Below, piece after piece: positions 61,661-64,000 of a stretch of 64,000 nucleotides of DNA. Origin of the DNA: Bacteroidales bacterium (GTDB taxonomy: Bacteria; Bacteroidota; Bacteroidia; Bacteroidales; P3); contig JAFVCE010000022.1 of the NCBI GenBank assembly GCA_017479385.1, forward strand, positions 1 through 64,000, read 5' to 3'. The position numbers and the translations under genes are program-made. The notes beneath the pieces are model-generated. The model saw nothing but the letters and a program-made list of their open reading frames with translations, did no database searches and was not told where the DNA came from. The first letter of the stretch is position 1; the number at the start of each line of letters is the position of its first letter.

Positions 61661-63837
61661 AACTTTTCAGCCTCTATAGATTCAATAAATTTCTTTAGTT
61701 CTTCACAAATAACATCCAATTCGTTAACTGCAGTTTTCTTACCAGTAGCGTCATAGCCGATTTTCTCAGCAATGGCCATAAAAATTGTATAATCAGGAAG
61801 CCCTTGCTGTTTGCTTTGCACGTATTCTTCTGTCAATTGATTTTTTAGGTCATCTACTTTGCCAGCATATTCGGCAAGCAATTCTGAATTCCAAGTTTTG
61901 TACTCTTCGGTTTGTTTTGCGGCTGTAGCTGTAATGCCTTGCCTAATCCTAATATCATTAGCCTTGTCTTTCCTCTTTTTCTTAATTTCTGACTCCCACG
62001 TTTGCCGTTGCAAAACATAATTGCTCTTGTTTAGTAGTTTGGTCTCAATACCCTTTTTGAAATCCACAAGTTTCTTCGTTTGCTCTTTCCCCCACTTTTT
62101 AAGGAACAGCACAGAACTTTTCACCCCTGCACCATTGGCGGTGAACGCTGTTTGCGGCAGGCTAATCACAGCAACAATACGAAACCAGTCTTCTATCTGA
62201 GTTCTCACATATTGCATACTGCTATTAGTCAAAATGCCATCAGGAAGAACGATTGCCATGTATCCACCTTCTTTTAGAAATTTATAGTTCTGCTCAATGA
62301 AAAGCACTTCGCTGGCTTGACCGTCACGCACGACATCTCCTGCTTTTGCTTTTACCGCAAGCCAGTCTTCTTCCTTTTTGCCAAATCTATAAGTTTTAAG
62401 ATATGCCTGTTCTGTTTGACGGATATTGCTGCCAAAAGGAGGATTGGTAATAATGAAATCAAATGTTCCGTATTCAAATCCACCATTACCTGTTTTCTCT
62501 TTTATGGTTGTATCGGAAACAAGGCCATCAGAAGTGATGACATTTGTATGGCCATCATCATGGATAATCATATTCATCTTGGCCGCACGTGAGATTTGCT
62601 CATTTATTTCAATGCCATACAGGTTCTTTTCTGCAAAGTCATGCCAATAAGGATACCATTTGGCATATTGCTTGGCGTCATTCTTATAATTTGGATAGTA
62701 TTCTGTTGCCTCTTTGCGAACCTTATTAAGTGCATATAGTAAGAATCCTCCACTGCCACATGATGTGTCGAGAACTTTTGAATCATGTTTGATTGGAAGA
62801 ACGTCAACAATGAAATCGACAATCTCTCGAGGCGTGAAGTATTGACCAAAATTGCCACGGAAAAATGACCCCATGAAAGTTTCAAATGCTCGTCCTTTAC
62901 TGTCAAGGTCTGTCTCCGTTAGATTCACACCTTCCAGATAGCCAACTACTGTTCTGATTTTTTCGGGTGTTAGCCGAATATTGTCACGGAAAACTTCGGC
63001 GTCGCGCTTTCTTCCTTCTTCATATAGTGCCTTCACGCGATTATATAGATTGTCATTTTCAATCAGACGGCGTTTGCGCTCGTCTTTCTCTTCTGTTTTG
63101 GATGCTGTGATGATTTGGAAATCATACGGTTCTCCGACTTTCCTTGGTTTGCGTTCATCCCATATTTTACAGAATATTAGTTTATCCAATTCGTCAAAAG
63201 CTTCTGAAGGATTTAATTGACCGCCGGCCCACAAAGCTTCATGGGCTTGTTTGAATCTACGTGTCAGTTCTGACTGATCAATAACAGAAAGGTCAAAAAA
63301 CTTCTGTTTGCCTTTTTCTTCAGGTAAGTATTGCGCTCCATACACATATTTGTAGGTGGCAATGTTCTCTACTCCAAATTGGGGGATGTCCGGCAATTGG
63401 TTTCTGGTATTTTGATTCTTATCAACCTCAAAATATTCGGATTTTATGCCAGATGTCACCCAAACATATTTTATATCAGACGGCAATGCATAAGCGTAAC
63501 TATAGGCTTGCTCTGCCGCTTGCTGAAACTCCGCCTCGCTAACCTCCTGTCGCTTGCATTCTACTAAGATATAGGGTGTTAGGCACATGTTATCAGCGTA
63601 GACAACAATGTCTGCTTCCCTAATATCTCGTCCCATTGTTACATGAACAAATTGACGGATTCGGTTAACTGGATAATGATAATCAAATATCAAACGAAGA
63701 AATGTTTCAGCTTGTACTTTTTCTTCCGGAGTATTGTAATTACGTTCTTTCTTCTGTTGAATATAGGTAATGCGCGACTTGTCTTCATTGAAAGAAATGA
63801 AGCCTTTGGCGATTCCCTTTTTTATGATGTCTTCCAT
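61657..63837 (-). CDS. Fused restriction nuclease-DNA methyltransferase (HsdR N-domain + HsdM)
   Basis: A 726-residue protein. Residues about 30-135 look like the HSDR_N_2 endonuclease domain: D76 in EADIVVY and the ECK triad (93-95) form a PD-(D/E)xK site, and FQQAAEQAYSYAYAL follows. The rest is an N6-adenine methyltransferase of type I HsdM: TPREIVDFIVD, motif I VLDTSCGSGGF (355-365), NPPFG at 465-469 (motif IV), and LPDGILTNSSMQYVR. There is no helicase motor. This resembles the RM subunit of BcgI-type type IIB/IIG enzymes, where one polypeptide both cuts and methylates and pairs with a separate S protein. It overlaps the next gene by 4 bases. Confidence 0.88.
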   Translation of the reverse strand: MEDIIKKGIAKGFISFNEDKSRITYIQQKKERNYNTPEEKVQAETFLRLIFDYHYPVNRIRQFVHVTMGRDIREADIVVYADNMCLTPYILVECKRQEVSEAEFQQAAEQAYSYAYALPSDIKYVWVTSGIKSEYFEVDKNQNTRNQLPDIPQFGVENIATYKYVYGAQYLPEEKGKQKFFDLSVIDQSELTRRFKQAHEALWAGGQLNPSEAFDELDKLIFCKIWDERKPRKVGEPYDFQIITASKTEEKDERKRRLIENDNLYNRVKALYEEGRKRDAEVFRDNIRLTPEKIRTVVGYLEGVNLTETDLDSKGRAFETFMGSFFRGNFGQYFTPREIVDFIVDVLPIKHDSKVLDTSCGSGGFLLYALNKVRKEATEYYPNYKNDAKQYAKWYPYWHDFAEKNLYGIEINEQISRAAKMNMIIHDDGHTNVITSDGLVSDTTIKEKTGNGGFEYGTFDFIITNPPFGSNIRQTEQAYLKTYRFGKKEEDWLAVKAKAGDVVRDGQASEVLFIEQNYKFLKEGGYMAIVLPDGILTNSSMQYVRTQIEDWFRIVAVISLPQTAFTANGAGVKSSVLFLKKWGKEQTKKLVDFKKGIETKLLNKSNYVLQRQTWESEIKKKRKDKANDIRIRQGITATAAKQTEEYKTWNSELLAEYAGKVDDLKNQLTEEYVQSKQQGLPDYTIFMAIAEKIGYDATGKKTAVNELDVICEELKKFIESIEAEKL

Positions 63838-63846
63838 GATGACTAA

Positions 63847-64000
63847 TTAAAATTCTCTATAAATGGCAATGGGGTCAATGATGATTTCATTGGAGGATCT
63901 TCCATTGAAAGTATTTTCTACTTTACTAATAGAATTTAGTAGATCGATGCTTGCTCTTTTCATTGAGTTATCATCTGGTGAAATTTGCACATCACAGCCT
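63847..64000 (-). CDS. Partial protein at the window end, unknown
   Basis: The minus-strand frame from base 63999 to TAA at 63849-63847 reads 50 residues without interruption, ending ITPIAIYREF-like (IDPIAIYREF). It belongs to a protein whose start lies outside the window. It is not recognised. Its stop is 9 bases before the start of the nuclease-methyltransferase gene, so it is probably the preceding member of the same operon. Confidence 0.55.
   Translation of the reverse strand, partial: GCDVQISPDDNSMKRASIDLLNSISKVENTFNGRSSNEIIIDPIAIYREF

Noticed and set aside
1-64000. Search by eye for tRNA, rRNA, CRISPR arrays and insertion sequences
   Set aside because: No cloverleaf, rRNA-like block, regularly spaced repeat array or transposase was recognised. 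Small structured RNAs could be missed without a computed search.

Overview
The window looks like a chromosomal segment of an anaerobic Bacteroidales bacterium (phylum Bacteroidota). Supporting signs are promoters of the TTTG / TAnnTTTG type, a FeoA-FeoB fusion, an oxygen-sensitive ribonucleotide reductase (NrdD/NrdG), a [FeFe]-hydrogenase maturase (HydE), two proteins with type IX secretion (T9SS) sorting tails, two UvrA paralogs and an RprX-like sensor kinase. Most of the window is G+C-rich. The last 5.5 kb and the leucine-rich-repeat gene at 37.9-40.2 kb are clearly AT-richer. No tRNA, rRNA or CRISPR array was seen.

Layout. 0-7.6 kb: the end of a DprA-like gene, a tyrosine recombinase with a degraded active site, a conserved hypothetical coupled to rlmH, then mreB, purH and pfkA on the minus strand, and a beta-CASP metallo-beta-lactamase RNase-like protein. 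7.7-13.7 kb: iron uptake (feoAB fusion plus a tiny Cys-rich partner) and the marC-nrdD-nrdG operon. 13.7-14.6 kb: a gene-free, repeat-rich stretch. 14.6-22.7 kb: secA, an outer-membrane-type lipoprotein, mnmE with a membrane protein, and two secreted proteins of T9SS-bearing Bacteroidota type. 22.9-32.6 kb: two uvrA genes, the second in an operon with a DUF819 membrane protein and an orphan histidine kinase, plus a secreted protein. 32.7-37.3 kb: hypothetical, murB, Y-family polymerase, pepD. 37.9-45.1 kb: a T9SS leucine-rich-repeat surface protein, hydE coupled to a GH20-like lipoprotein that has lost its catalytic residues, a polysaccharide flippase and a small lipoprotein. 45.6-54.8 kb: a fold-III decarboxylase and a 2535-residue cyclic-glucan-synthase-like giant. 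55-58.4 kb: an alpha/beta hydrolase lipoprotein, PatB-type lyase, rhodanese lipoprotein and GNAT protein.

58.7-64 kb is an AT-rich defence island. It is a minus-strand operon with 4-base overlaps: a nuclease-methyltransferase fusion (HsdR N-terminal domain joined to HsdM), then a 500-residue protein joining a DndB/ParB-like DGNHR domain to a nucleoside-deoxyribosyltransferase/TIR-like domain, then HsdS. No helicase HsdR is present in the window. This is the best candidate for an undescribed system: a BcgI-like restriction-modification module carrying a built-in putative nucleotide-consuming effector.

A second window-wide theme is a short dispersed repeat (core GGTCGTATTGAGGTCGAA) found in at least seven intergenic spots. 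Related sequence also appears in frame inside one uvrA and the DUF819 gene, recalling the protein-invading palindromic elements of Rickettsia.
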